Positions 1 through 6,482 of a stretch of DNA of 17,707 bases are shown here, piece after piece. Each line of letters starts with the position of its first letter. Position 1 is the first letter of the stretch. The DNA is taken from contig JBFJWU010000024.1 in the NCBI GenBank assembly GCA_041623475.1, positions 1-17,707 on the forward strand, written 5' to 3'. Origin of the DNA: JBFJWU01 sp041623475 [NCBI: bacterium] (lineage in GTDB: Bacteria > J088). Made by a program: the position numbers and the translations under genes. Below the pieces are notes generated by a model. The model searched no databases and was not told where the DNA came from. It worked only from the letters and a program-made list of their open reading frames with translations.

Positions 1-236
1 CCGTCGGCACCGCTGATCGTCGGCAGGGCATCAAGCTTGCCGCCGACAGCCTGCCGCAGCGCGCCCGGATTGCCGCCCGTCCGCTCGACCAGTGGCAGCG
101 CCAGGCCGTCAGTCTGGTCCAGCGCTGCCGACAGGACGTGTAGCGGCACCATTTCCTGATGATCACGTCCCGCAGCCAGTTGCTGGGCCGATCCCAGGAC
201 TTCCTGCGCTTTGATCGTAAATCGTTCTGGTCGCAT
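1..236 (-). CDS. clpB: ClpB disaggregase, N-terminal fragment (runs off the window)
   Basis: The minus strand encodes a protein beginning MRPERFTIKAQEVLGSAQQL, followed by a stretch rich in small helices (HQEMVPLHVLSAALDQ). This matches the Clp-N repeat domain that opens ClpB, where the usual pattern is a short basic start, a helix ending in A-Q-x-L-A and then an H-x-x-x-x-P-x-H-L-x-x-A-L-L motif. ClpB is the cytosolic AAA+ disaggregase that works with DnaK to resolve protein aggregates. Only about 78 codons are visible and the AAA modules lie outside, so ClpA or another Clp-N protein is not formally excluded, but the residue pattern is most like ClpB. An AAAGGAG ribosome-binding site sits a few bases before the ATG. 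The gene is divergent from bioA. Confidence 0.85.
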   Translation of the reverse strand, partial: MRPERFTIKAQEVLGSAQQLAAGRDHQEMVPLHVLSAALDQTDGLALPLVERTGGNPGALRQAVGGKLDALPTISGAD

Positions 237-265
237 GTGGGCTCCTTTGTTCCTCTCTGGCTGTA

Positions 266-293
266 AAGATAAGCACGATCTCCTCCACGTCAA
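266..293 (-). promoter_or_regulatory. Candidate sigma-70-like promoter for clpB
   Basis: On the minus strand TTGACG (288-293) is followed after 16 bp by TATCTT (266-271), about 30 bp before the clpB start. The -35 box matches five of six consensus bases and the -10 box four of six. The element begins CCCTTGACG, which partly recalls a heat-shock sigma-32 -35 box, but I see no convincing CCCATNT partner. Position supports it; strength and sigma specificity are inferred. Confidence 0.4.
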
Positions 294-395
294 GGGCAGG
301 ACTCTGATGTTCCGCTGCGGGACACAGGTACGGTCGGAATCAACACGGAACCAAAGCGGTCGCGCCCGGGGTTCTGTTCGTTGTAGGCTGTATCA

Positions 396-1757
396 ATGAC
401 AGATCGATCGACGCGACTCAAAGCACTGGACAAGCAAGTCGTCTGGCACCCCTTTACGCAGATGCGGGACTGGCAGCGCGAGGACCCCGTCATAATCGAG
501 CGGGCGGACGGGTTTTACCTGGTTGACGTCGACGGGCGGCGTTACATCGACGGGCATTCCAGCCTGTGGGTCAACCTGCACGGCCATGGTCATCCTGCCA
601 TTGTCGAAGCGATCGCCAGCCAGGCAGCCAAACTGGATCATTCGACCCTGCTCGGACTGGGCAATGTGGCCAGTATCGAACTGGCAGAACAACTGGTACA
701 ACGCACGCCCGGTGGACTGGACCGGGTGTTTTACAGCGACAGCGGATCGACCGCTGTCGAGATCGCCCTCAAGATGGCCTATCAGTACTGGCAGTTGCAG
801 GGTCGGCCCGACAAGAACCGCTTCCTGACATTTTCCGGTGCCTATCACGGTGACACGGTGGGCAGTGTCAGCGTCGGCGGGATTGACTTGTTCCACGAAC
901 GGTTTCGCGGTCTGCTGTTTGATGCGACCCAGGCCCCGTGGCCGCGCCCGTATCATGATTCGGTCAATCCGGATGATCCGGTTGCCGTTCGGGATCGGTG
1001 CCTGACTGAATTCGAACAGTTGCTGGACTTGCACGGAGACCGGCTGGCCGCGGTTGTTGCCGAATCCAGGGTTCAAGGGGCGGACGGGATCCATGTCGCG
1101 CCAGCGGGATTCATGCCCCGACTTGAACGCCTTTGCCGGGCCCGCGATGTTCTGTTTATTGTCGACGAGGTCGCCACTGGATTCTGCCGAACAGGGCAGA
1201 TGTTCGCCTGTGACCTGGAAGGTGTCCGCCCGGATCTGATGGCCGTGGCCAAGGGGCTGACGGGTGGAACGCTGCCGCTGGCCGCGACGCTGGCCAGTCA
1301 GGAAATCCATGACGCATTCGAGGGCGAGTTCGGCGATTTGATCCATCTGTTTCACGGCCACACCTATACGGGCAATCCGATTGCCTGTGCAGCCGCGCTC
1401 GCGAATCTGGCACTAATCGACCAGGTCGACTTGTGCGGACAGGCGGCGACCAAGGCCGGACTTGCAACCAGGCAACTGGACGGCAGCAGCGACCATCCCC
1501 ATATCGGTGATATTCGGCAGTTGGGACTGATGATCGGGATCGAAGTCGTCGCCGACCGGGACAGCCGGCAACCCTACCCGGTCGAACAAAAGGTTCCCCA
1601 GCAAATTACGGTCGAGGCCGCCCGTCGTGGCGCAATCATTCGCCCGCTTGGCAATGTACTGGTCCTGATGCCGCCGCCGGCCATCCCGGAGGATTTGCTG
1701 GTCGAGCTGATCGGGATTACTATCGACAGTATTGAAGACGTCATCGCCCGACAGTAG
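396..1757 (+). CDS. bioA: Adenosylmethionine-8-amino-7-oxononanoate aminotransferase
   Basis: This 453-residue class III PLP aminotransferase should convert 7-keto-8-aminopelargonate to 7,8-diaminopelargonate in biotin synthesis. Visible motifs are WHPFTQM (17-23), DGHSSLWVNLHGHGH (52-66), YSDSGSTAVE (113-122), the YHGD pair at 150-153, VDEVATGFCRTG (256-267) with the PLP-contacting Asp257, and VAKGLTGG with the Schiff-base Lys286. The pattern (HSTLLGLGN, FHGHTYTGNP) is closer to the Bacillus-type BioA than to the E. coli enzyme as I remember them. Some Bacillus-type enzymes use lysine rather than SAM as amino donor, so the donor here is open. The ATG at 396 places the family N-terminus correctly, though its ribosome-binding site is weak. 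It is followed by a DDN-like gene and bioD on the same strand, which suggests an operon. Confidence 0.9.
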   Translation: MTDRSTRLKALDKQVVWHPFTQMRDWQREDPVIIERADGFYLVDVDGRRYIDGHSSLWVNLHGHGHPAIVEAIASQAAKLDHSTLLGLGNVASIELAEQLVQRTPGGLDRVFYSDSGSTAVEIALKMAYQYWQLQGRPDKNRFLTFSGAYHGDTVGSVSVGGIDLFHERFRGLLFDATQAPWPRPYHDSVNPDDPVAVRDRCLTEFEQLLDLHGDRLAAVVAESRVQGADGIHVAPAGFMPRLERLCRARDVLFIVDEVATGFCRTGQMFACDLEGVRPDLMAVAKGLTGGTLPLAATLASQEIHDAFEGEFGDLIHLFHGHTYTGNPIACAAALANLALIDQVDLCGQAATKAGLATRQLDGSSDHPHIGDIRQLGLMIGIEVVADRDSRQPYPVEQKVPQQITVEAARRGAIIRPLGNVLVLMPPPAIPEDLLVELIGITIDSIEDVIARQ

Positions 1758-1776
1758 GGCAAAAGGCCTGACAGTT

Positions 1777-2241
1777 ATGTCCGACAAAAATCCCTATTCG
1801 CCGCTGCAGGAAAAGATCCTGCAGTGGGTTGTGCGCATTGCAACGCCCCTGAATGTGTTTATTTACCGGCTGAGCGGTGGCCGGCTGGGCAACCGGGTCG
1901 CCGGGGTTCCGGTCCTGCTGCTGACCACGACCGGGCGCAAGTCCGGGCAACTGCGGACGGTCGCCCTCATCTTCCTGGAACAACCCGAAGGGCCTATTGT
2001 CGTTGCCAGCAAGGGCGGCTCGGCAACACATCCGGCGTGGTACCTGAACTTGCGTGATAACCCCGATGTCACCGTCGAATTAGGCAACCAATCCTATCAA
2101 GCCACGGCCAGGCAACTGGACCCTGACGAAACCAAAACGTTGTGGCCCCAACTGGACCAGTTGTATGCCGGTTACGAATCCTATCGCGGCCGGACAGACC
2201 GCACGTTTCCCGTCATCCGGCTGGAGCCGAAACCCGGCTGA
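1777..2241 (+). CDS. DDN-like nitroreductase/deazaflavin-dependent oxidoreductase family protein
   Basis: This 154-residue protein shows the split-barrel signature of the DDN family (the group once named nitroreductase family deazaflavin-dependent oxidoreductase). TTTGRKSGQLRTVAL lies at about residues 50-64, followed by a turn and VVASKGG, then PAWYLNL and NPDVTVELG. Family members bind F420 or a related flavin and reduce varied substrates; the cofactor and substrate here are unknown. I chose the ATG at 1777, after the bioA stop, because the longer in-frame start at 1732 overlaps bioA by 26 bases and adds no family-like sequence. AAAAGG precedes it. It sits 19 bp after bioA and ends one base before bioD begins, so it is almost certainly co-transcribed with the biotin genes. 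Whether it acts in biotin metabolism is inference. Confidence 0.75.
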   Translation: MSDKNPYSPLQEKILQWVVRIATPLNVFIYRLSGGRLGNRVAGVPVLLLTTTGRKSGQLRTVALIFLEQPEGPIVVASKGGSATHPAWYLNLRDNPDVTVELGNQSYQATARQLDPDETKTLWPQLDQLYAGYESYRGRTDRTFPVIRLEPKPG

Positions 2242-2242
2242 G

Positions 2243-2881
2243 ATGACAGCCCAGGCGATCTTTGTAACCGGCACCGACACGGGGATCGGCAAAACGGTGG
2301 TCAGCGGCCACCTGGTTCGGCAGCTGCGCCAGACGGGCCTCGATGCCGCCTATTGGAAGCCTGTCGAAACCGGGGTCCAGCCCGGTAGATCCGACGATGT
2401 CGCGACGGTTGTTGCGATTGCCGGTTCCGATACACCGGCAACCTGTTCACTGACGCTGGCCCAGCCGGCCGCGCCGCTGGCTGCAGCAGAGGCCGCCGGC
2501 ATCGTCATCGACCCCGCGCAGCTGGACGTTGATTTTGAACGACTGTCGAAGATGTACAACACCCTGGTTGTCGAAGGGGCAGGGGGGCTGATGGTGCCGT
2601 TGACCGCAAACCTGACCTGGCTGGACATGATTGATCGCTGGAAAATGCGCGTCCTGATGGTCGTCGGTAACCGCCTGGGCTGCCTGAACCACGCCCTGCT
2701 GACCGCCGCCACATTGTCCGCACACGGCCACCAACTGGGCGGCTGGATCATGAACGAACCAGAGCCAACGCAGTCGTATGCGGAATCTACCAATATCGAG
2801 ATGCTCAGCCGCAGGCTCGGACCGCCGCTGGCTGCCATCGGCTACCAGCAGGCCGAACACGCGAACCTGTTGGGGCTGTAG
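2243..2881 (+). CDS. bioD: Dethiobiotin synthetase
   Basis: A 212-residue ATP-dependent carboxylase that closes the ureido ring of dethiobiotin from diaminopelargonate and CO2. The P-loop GTDTGIGKT occupies residues 10-18, the substrate-binding YWKPVETG follows with Lys39, and VEGAGGLMVPL supplies the conserved switch region. Length fits BioD (about 210-230). The ATG at 2243 lies one base after the upstream stop and puts the P-loop at its usual distance from the N-terminus; the longer in-frame reading from 2165 is rejected because it runs through the neighbouring gene. It completes a bioA-to-bioD pair catalysing consecutive steps. The C-terminal half is more divergent than the N-terminal half, with WIMNEPEP in place of the usual GWVAN-type motif. 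Confidence 0.9.
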   Translation: MTAQAIFVTGTDTGIGKTVVSGHLVRQLRQTGLDAAYWKPVETGVQPGRSDDVATVVAIAGSDTPATCSLTLAQPAAPLAAAEAAGIVIDPAQLDVDFERLSKMYNTLVVEGAGGLMVPLTANLTWLDMIDRWKMRVLMVVGNRLGCLNHALLTAATLSAHGHQLGGWIMNEPEPTQSYAESTNIEMLSRRLGPPLAAIGYQQAEHANLLGL

Positions 2882-2918
2882 GCGCGCACGGATCTGGCTA
2901 TCATAGAGGCGAAGGCAA

Positions 2919-2947
2919 TAGACAGGAATTTTACCATTTGGTAAAAT
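2919..2947 (+). promoter_or_regulatory. Near-consensus promoter for the ferredoxin reductase gene
   Basis: TAGACA (2919-2924) and TAAAAT (2942-2947) are separated by exactly 17 bp, each matching five of six sigma-70 consensus bases. Transcription would start near 2954, giving a leader of about 47 nt with AAGGAG (2987-2992) placed 8 nt before the ATG at 3001. The promoter is overlapped from its -35 box onward by a perfect palindrome, so it is likely regulated. Confidence 0.6.
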
Positions 2948-2953
2948 TCCTGT
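2922..2953. repeat. Perfect 32-bp AT-rich palindrome (probable operator)
   Basis: Arms ACAGGAATTTTACCA (2922-2936) and TGGTAAAATTCCTGT (2939-2953) are exact reverse complements around a central TT. In a roughly 60% GC background this AT-rich perfect symmetry is unlikely to be chance. It covers the end of the -35 box, the spacer and the -10 box of the promoter for the next gene and ends at the predicted transcription start. That is the classic place for a dimeric repressor site. It could also fold as a 14-bp hairpin with an ATTT loop, but no T-tract follows, so a terminator for bioD is less likely. I do not recognise the cognate regulator; it does not fit Fur, FNR, IscR or the spaced BirA half-sites. 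Confidence 0.7.
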
Positions 2954-2972
2954 TGGCGGGTCGCTCTCGCCA
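2954..2972 (+). other. Possible small stem-loop at the 5' end of the ferredoxin reductase leader
   Basis: TGGCG (2954-2958) can pair with CGCCA (2968-2972) around a 9-nt loop. If transcription starts near 2954 the stem would sit at the very 5' end of the transcript, where such stems can stabilise mRNA. The stem is only 5 bp, so chance is a real alternative. Confidence 0.25.
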
Positions 2973-3000
2973 GCAAACCGTCAGTCAAGGAGCCTAACTC

Positions 3001-4383
3001 ATGACCTCCAGCCAAACGGTCGGGTCTGCCGACAATCCCCTGCATGTCGCCATCATCGGGTCGGGACCATCCGGCTTTTACGCGGCAGATGCGCTGCTCA
3101 AGGCAGACCTCGAAACCCGTGTTGATGTATTTGACCGACTGCCGGTTCCGTTTGGCCTGGTGCGCTATGGCGTCGCGCCGGACCACCAGAACATCAAAGC
3201 GGTAATCAAAGCCTACGAGAAAACCGCTGCGCACCCGGATTTCCGCTTTTTTGGGAACGTCAACTTCGGTTCTGACCTGCGATTGGACGACCTGCGTAAC
3301 CATTACCACCAGATCGTTTTTGCGGTCGGATGCGAATCGGATCGCAGCCTGGGCATCCCTGGTGAAGATCTCGAAGGCAGCTATTCCGCGACCGAATTCG
3401 TGGCCTGGTACAACGGGCACCCGGACTATGCCGGTCGACAGTTCGAACTGGGCCACACCCGTGTCGCTGTAATCGGTGTTGGCAACGTGGCCATGGATGT
3501 CACCCGTGTCCTGCTGAAGGACAGGGATGCCCTGGCGGCCACCGACATGACGGACGAGGCCGTTGCAGCATTGCGCCAGGCCGGAGTTCGCGAAGTCCTG
3601 GTCCTGGGTCGGCGGGGACCCGCCCAGGCTGCGTTTTCACCGAAGGAAATCAAGGAAATCGCCGAACTGGATGGTGTTGACGTGATTGTCCGGCAGCAGG
3701 ACATGGACAGCCTGGCGCTGGACGAAATCGAACAGCTGGAACGGGACGCGCGCAAGAATGTCGATTTCCTGCTCGACCGGCTTGCCGAGGGACCCAGCGG
3801 CGCGGACCGGCAGGCGCAGTTGCTGTTCCTTGCGTCACCCAGGGAACTCATCGGCACCGACGGCAAGGTCTCGGCCATTGTGATCGAACGCAATCGTCTG
3901 GAGACCGACGAATCCGGGCGCCAACGTGCCGTGGCTACGGGCGAAACAGAAACATTCGACGTCGGTGCTGTGTTTCGATCGATCGGCTACAACGGAATCC
4001 CGTTACCGGACGTGCCGTTCAATGACGCGTGGGGCATTATCTCTAACGTCGACGGACGCGTCACGGATGCCGAATCCGGCGACGCGGTGCCAGGACTGTA
4101 CGCCGTGGGCTGGATCAAACGCGGCCCGTCGGGCCTGGTCGGTACCAATAAGGCCGATTCCAATGCGACCGTCCAATTGATGCTCGAGGATCTCCCGACA
4201 ATTGCCGGCCCGGAGCAGCCCGGGGATATTGCCGCGTTGCTCGCAGACCGGGGAGTTCAGGCCGTCAGCTTTGACGACTGGAAACAGCTGGACCAGCAGG
4301 AACTGGACAACGGTCAGGCAGCCGGAAAAGTCCGCAGGAAATTTGCTACCGTAGCCGAAATGATGGCGGCACTCGGCCGCTGA
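3001..4383 (+). CDS. Ferredoxin--NADP+ reductase, adrenodoxin-reductase/FprA type
   Basis: A 460-residue FAD/NADPH oxidoreductase of the adrenodoxin reductase family, which passes electrons between NADPH and ferredoxin. The FAD dinucleotide fold carries GSGPSGFYAA (20-29), followed by FDRLPVPFGLVRYGVAPDH (44-62), a family hallmark. The NADPH fold has GVGNVAMDVTR (159-169) and VLGRRGPAQAAFSP (201-214). The C-terminal flavin contact GWIKRGPSGLVGTNKADS (370-387) is intact. Length matches mycobacterial FprA and mitochondrial adrenodoxin reductases (about 450-460), and it is unlike the short E. coli Fpr. AAGGAG precedes the ATG. It stands alone behind its own promoter and palindrome. The ferredoxin partner is not in the window. 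Confidence 0.92.
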   Translation: MTSSQTVGSADNPLHVAIIGSGPSGFYAADALLKADLETRVDVFDRLPVPFGLVRYGVAPDHQNIKAVIKAYEKTAAHPDFRFFGNVNFGSDLRLDDLRNHYHQIVFAVGCESDRSLGIPGEDLEGSYSATEFVAWYNGHPDYAGRQFELGHTRVAVIGVGNVAMDVTRVLLKDRDALAATDMTDEAVAALRQAGVREVLVLGRRGPAQAAFSPKEIKEIAELDGVDVIVRQQDMDSLALDEIEQLERDARKNVDFLLDRLAEGPSGADRQAQLLFLASPRELIGTDGKVSAIVIERNRLETDESGRQRAVATGETETFDVGAVFRSIGYNGIPLPDVPFNDAWGIISNVDGRVTDAESGDAVPGLYAVGWIKRGPSGLVGTNKADSNATVQLMLEDLPTIAGPEQPGDIAALLADRGVQAVSFDDWKQLDQQELDNGQAAGKVRRKFATVAEMMAALGR

Positions 4384-4399
4384 TTGCCGTCGCCGGACT

Positions 4400-4428
4400 T
4401 TGCCTTTCGCCCCGCCATACGGTATATT
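4400..4428 (+). promoter_or_regulatory. Candidate infA promoter
   Basis: TTGCCT (4400-4405) and TATATT (4423-4428) are spaced by 17 bp, matching four and five of six sigma-70 consensus bases. The predicted start near 4435 leaves a long leader of about 93 nt before infA. The leader opens with a GC-rich inverted repeat, CGGGAC/GTCCCG, around 4437-4450. Confidence 0.5.
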
Positions 4429-4469
4429 CAAGGGGTCGGGACCCGTCCCGGCGATCCCTTAACAAGTTG

Positions 4470-4535
4470 ATGTTGTTGGCACTTTTGCTGCTGCCGATGT
4501 CAGCGATAGAGCATCGCGAGGCTATGCTTGTCTGA
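4470..4535 (+). CDS. Possible 21-codon leucine-rich leader peptide overlapping the infA start
   Basis: An ATG at 4470 opens a frame reading [21 protein letters not shown] and stopping with TGA at 4533-4535, eight bases inside infA (TTG at 4528). Six of its first eight codons are leucine. The frame lies wholly within the predicted infA leader and its stop would deliver ribosomes to the infA start, a geometry typical of translational coupling. Against it, I see no good ribosome-binding site before 4470, and short open frames are common. An internal ATG at 4497 is an alternative start. Expression is unproven. Confidence 0.3.
   Translation: MLLALLLLPMSAIEHREAMLV
4518..4521 (+). promoter_or_regulatory. 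infA ribosome-binding site (decides the TTG start)
   Basis: GAGG at 4518-4521 lies 6 nt before the TTG at 4528 and only 2 nt before an out-of-frame ATG at 4524 that would stop after three codons. The spacing therefore favours initiation at TTG. No in-frame ATG or GTG exists upstream before a stop at 4507. Confidence 0.6.
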
Positions 4536-4746
4536 AAAAGACGTCATCGAACTGGAAGGAACGATTACGGACCGACTGCCCAACAGCATGTACCGTGTCG
4601 AACTGGACACCGGTCAGGAAATCCTGACCTACGTATCCGGAAAAATGCGCAAGCATTACATCAAGATCGTTCCGGGTGACCGCGTCAAAGTCGAGCTGTC
4701 GCCCTACGACCTGTCCCGCGGACGGATCGTTTTCCGCGAGTCCTGA
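4528..4746 (+). CDS. infA: Translation initiation factor IF-1
   Basis: A 72-residue S1/OB-fold protein beginning [13 protein letters not shown], with [17 protein letters not shown], the [21 protein letters not shown] segment and the C-terminal GRIVFRES. Length and motifs match IF-1 across bacteria. IF-1 occupies the ribosomal A site during initiation and assists IF-2 and IF-3. Translation must begin at TTG, because no other start keeps the conserved N-terminus. The rare start codon sits behind a good GAGG and overlaps a possible leader frame. The gene has its own candidate promoter and ends 13 bp from the convergent acyl-CoA synthetase-like gene. Confidence 0.96.
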   Translation: MSEKDVIELEGTITDRLPNSMYRVELDTGQEILTYVSGKMRKHYIKIVPGDRVKVELSPYDLSRGRIVFRES

Positions 4747-4759
4747 TCAAGGACCCGGA

Positions 4760-6259
4760 TCACCCCCCAGATTCCGTTTTCCCGTTTGCCGCGTCCTGAT
4801 AGGCCGCCGCCGAACGCACGACTTTGCCGCTTTGGGTCCGGGGGATCGGGCCGATGATCCACCGTTTGGGGATCTTGTAGCCCGCCAGTTCGCCCCGCAG
4901 AGCGATACCCAGTTGCTCCGGAACCACCGCCGTGCCCGGATCCGCCGGCTCAACCGCAGCCACCAGTCGCTGGCCCCATTTTGGATCCGGCTCGCCAAAG
5001 ACGACCGCCTCCCGCACTGCGTCCAGTCGTCGCAACGCCGCCTCGACCTCTTCTGGATAGACGTTGATTCCACCCGTTATCACCATGCCGCCCTCGCGGC
5101 CCAGCAGAACCAGGGCACCATCGTCGGTCAGGTAGCCGCGGTCGCCAACGCTCAGCCATTCGCCTCGTCGGTCAGCGGCCAGGTCCGGGGCACTCCCCGG
5201 TCCCTGGTGATAATCGATCATCGCCGCCGGGCTCTGTACATAGACCTTGCCGGGGACTCCCCGTTCGACACCGTTACCGTTTTCATCGACTACGTTGATG
5301 TTGACGCCCGGGGCGGGGAATCCAACGGTATGCCCATGGCTCGACTGCCGGGCGGGATCCAGGATGGACACCGTACCGGTCTCGGTGGCACCATAAAACT
5401 CCCACAGGACCCCATCTCCCAGCGCCGCCAGCATTCTCTGCCGGGTTACCGGATCTGTATGGCTGCCGGCGATCCAGGCGACCTTGACGGCGGGGCTGGC
5501 ACCCAGCGCATCCAGCTGGTCCAGGACCATTCGCCACATGGTCGGCACCATAAAGACGGCGTCGAACCCGCCACTGGCCAGTTGCCGAGCCACGGTCGCC
5601 GCATCAAAATCACACAGGACCGATTGCGGCGCACCCATCGATCGAAAGATCAGGTAGAAGATCGCCGGGCCCGAATGGTATAACGGCCCGGCAATCAGAT
5701 GATGCATCGACGGGTCCAGTCGATAGGCACCAATCGACTGATGTATTCGGTTGCGGTCGCTTTCCTGCGCCCGCAGGACGCCCTTGGGTCGGCCACCGGA
5801 ACCGGACGTGTACAACAATCGTCGGGCAGGGCGGTCATCGGGACGCCCGGGCAGGTCTGCGGTACCACCGTCGAAATAGTGATCCCAGCTGGTTATCGAT
5901 ACGTTGCCGCCCGGCAAGCGCGGATCGCCGATGCGCCATTGGGCCTGGGCATTGGTCAACAGCCAGTCCCGTTCCGGGACCGCCAGCCGCGGACCCACCG
6001 GAACGAACGTCAGTCCCAGCCAGCGCGCCGCTTCGCGCAGGACGACCCATTGCGGGCCGTTACCGCCGACCACGGCCAGCGTCTGCCCCGGTTCGGCACC
6101 TCCTGCGACCAGTCGCTGGACCGCCGCCCCGGTTAATCCGGCCAGGTCGGCAAAACTCCAGGTGTCCAAATCGGGACGATCCAGCCAGCAAAATGCCGTC
6201 TGGTCGCCACCGGAACGGGCAAGCTGATCGATTTCGAATAGCAGGGCCGGGTCTGTCAT
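4760..6259 (-). CDS. AMP-forming acyl-CoA synthetase / class I adenylate-forming ligase
   Basis: A 499-residue member of the ANL superfamily, which activates a carboxylic acid as acyl-AMP and usually transfers it to CoA. Core motifs are in order: the phosphate loop YTSGSGGRPKG (150-160), EFYGATET (287-294), the adenine/ribose aspartate in SVGDRGYLTDDG (370-381), the hinge segment GREGGMVITGGINVYPEEVE (387-406) and PRTQSGKV with catalytic Lys479. No signal peptide or added carrier domain is present. The substrate cannot be read from sequence; length and motifs suit a medium- or long-chain fatty acid or aryl acid ligase. AAGGGA lies about a dozen bases before the ATG. It stands alone, convergent with infA and divergent from the Pal-like operon. 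Confidence 0.85.
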   Translation of the reverse strand: MTDPALLFEIDQLARSGGDQTAFCWLDRPDLDTWSFADLAGLTGAAVQRLVAGGAEPGQTLAVVGGNGPQWVVLREAARWLGLTFVPVGPRLAVPERDWLLTNAQAQWRIGDPRLPGGNVSITSWDHYFDGGTADLPGRPDDRPARRLLYTSGSGGRPKGVLRAQESDRNRIHQSIGAYRLDPSMHHLIAGPLYHSGPAIFYLIFRSMGAPQSVLCDFDAATVARQLASGGFDAVFMVPTMWRMVLDQLDALGASPAVKVAWIAGSHTDPVTRQRMLAALGDGVLWEFYGATETGTVSILDPARQSSHGHTVGFPAPGVNINVVDENGNGVERGVPGKVYVQSPAAMIDYHQGPGSAPDLAADRRGEWLSVGDRGYLTDDGALVLLGREGGMVITGGINVYPEEVEAALRRLDAVREAVVFGEPDPKWGQRLVAAVEPADPGTAVVPEQLGIALRGELAGYKIPKRWIIGPIPRTQSGKVVRSAAAYQDAANGKTESGG

Positions 6260-6349
6260 GCAGTGCTAATCCCTTGGCACGAAAGCTGTTTTACGCAATT
6301 GCCGGGTTTTTTTGCCGGGTTTCGACCGCCCGTGTCGGGCCTGTCGCCA

Positions 6350-6358
6350 TGCTAAACT
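6350..6358 (+). promoter_or_regulatory. Candidate extended -10 promoter for the Pal-like operon
   Basis: TGC followed by TAAACT (6353-6358) forms an extended -10 element; no clear -35 is seen, which is normal for this class. The predicted start near 6365 lies downstream of the ATG at 6360, which argues against that in-frame ATG and for the GTG at 6483 as the first gene's start. The leader would be about 118 nt; I see no riboswitch fold in it. Confidence 0.35.
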
Positions 6359-6482
6359 AATGGCAGGTAAACGTCTGTTTTGCGGCATCACATTTGACCT
6401 GCCCGGGTCGCAGCAGCGTCTGTCGCGTTCGGCGGAACCGGGCACCGTCCAGGCAACAACAATTCCCAATCGGATCTTGCCA

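Noticed and set aside
1732-1776. Longer start for the DDN-like protein at 1732
   Set aside because: It overlaps bioA and lacks a ribosome-binding site, whereas the ATG at 1777 follows AAAAGG and matches the family start.
2922-2953. The AT-rich palindrome as an intrinsic terminator for bioD
   Set aside because: The stem is AT-rich and no T-tract follows; its overlap with a strong promoter makes an operator more likely.
4740-4754. GTCCT/AGGAC stem between convergent infA and the synthetase gene, considered as a terminator
   Set aside because: Only a 5-bp stem with no T-tract on either strand.
4676-5683. 335-aa plus-strand open frame antisense to the acyl-CoA synthetase-like gene
   Set aside because: The minus strand carries every ANL core motif in order; the plus frame has none and starts within infA.
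6360-6482. ATG at 6360 as the start of the Pal-like lipoprotein
   Set aside because: It would place 40 extra residues of unlikely composition before the signal peptide, and the predicted transcription start lies after it.
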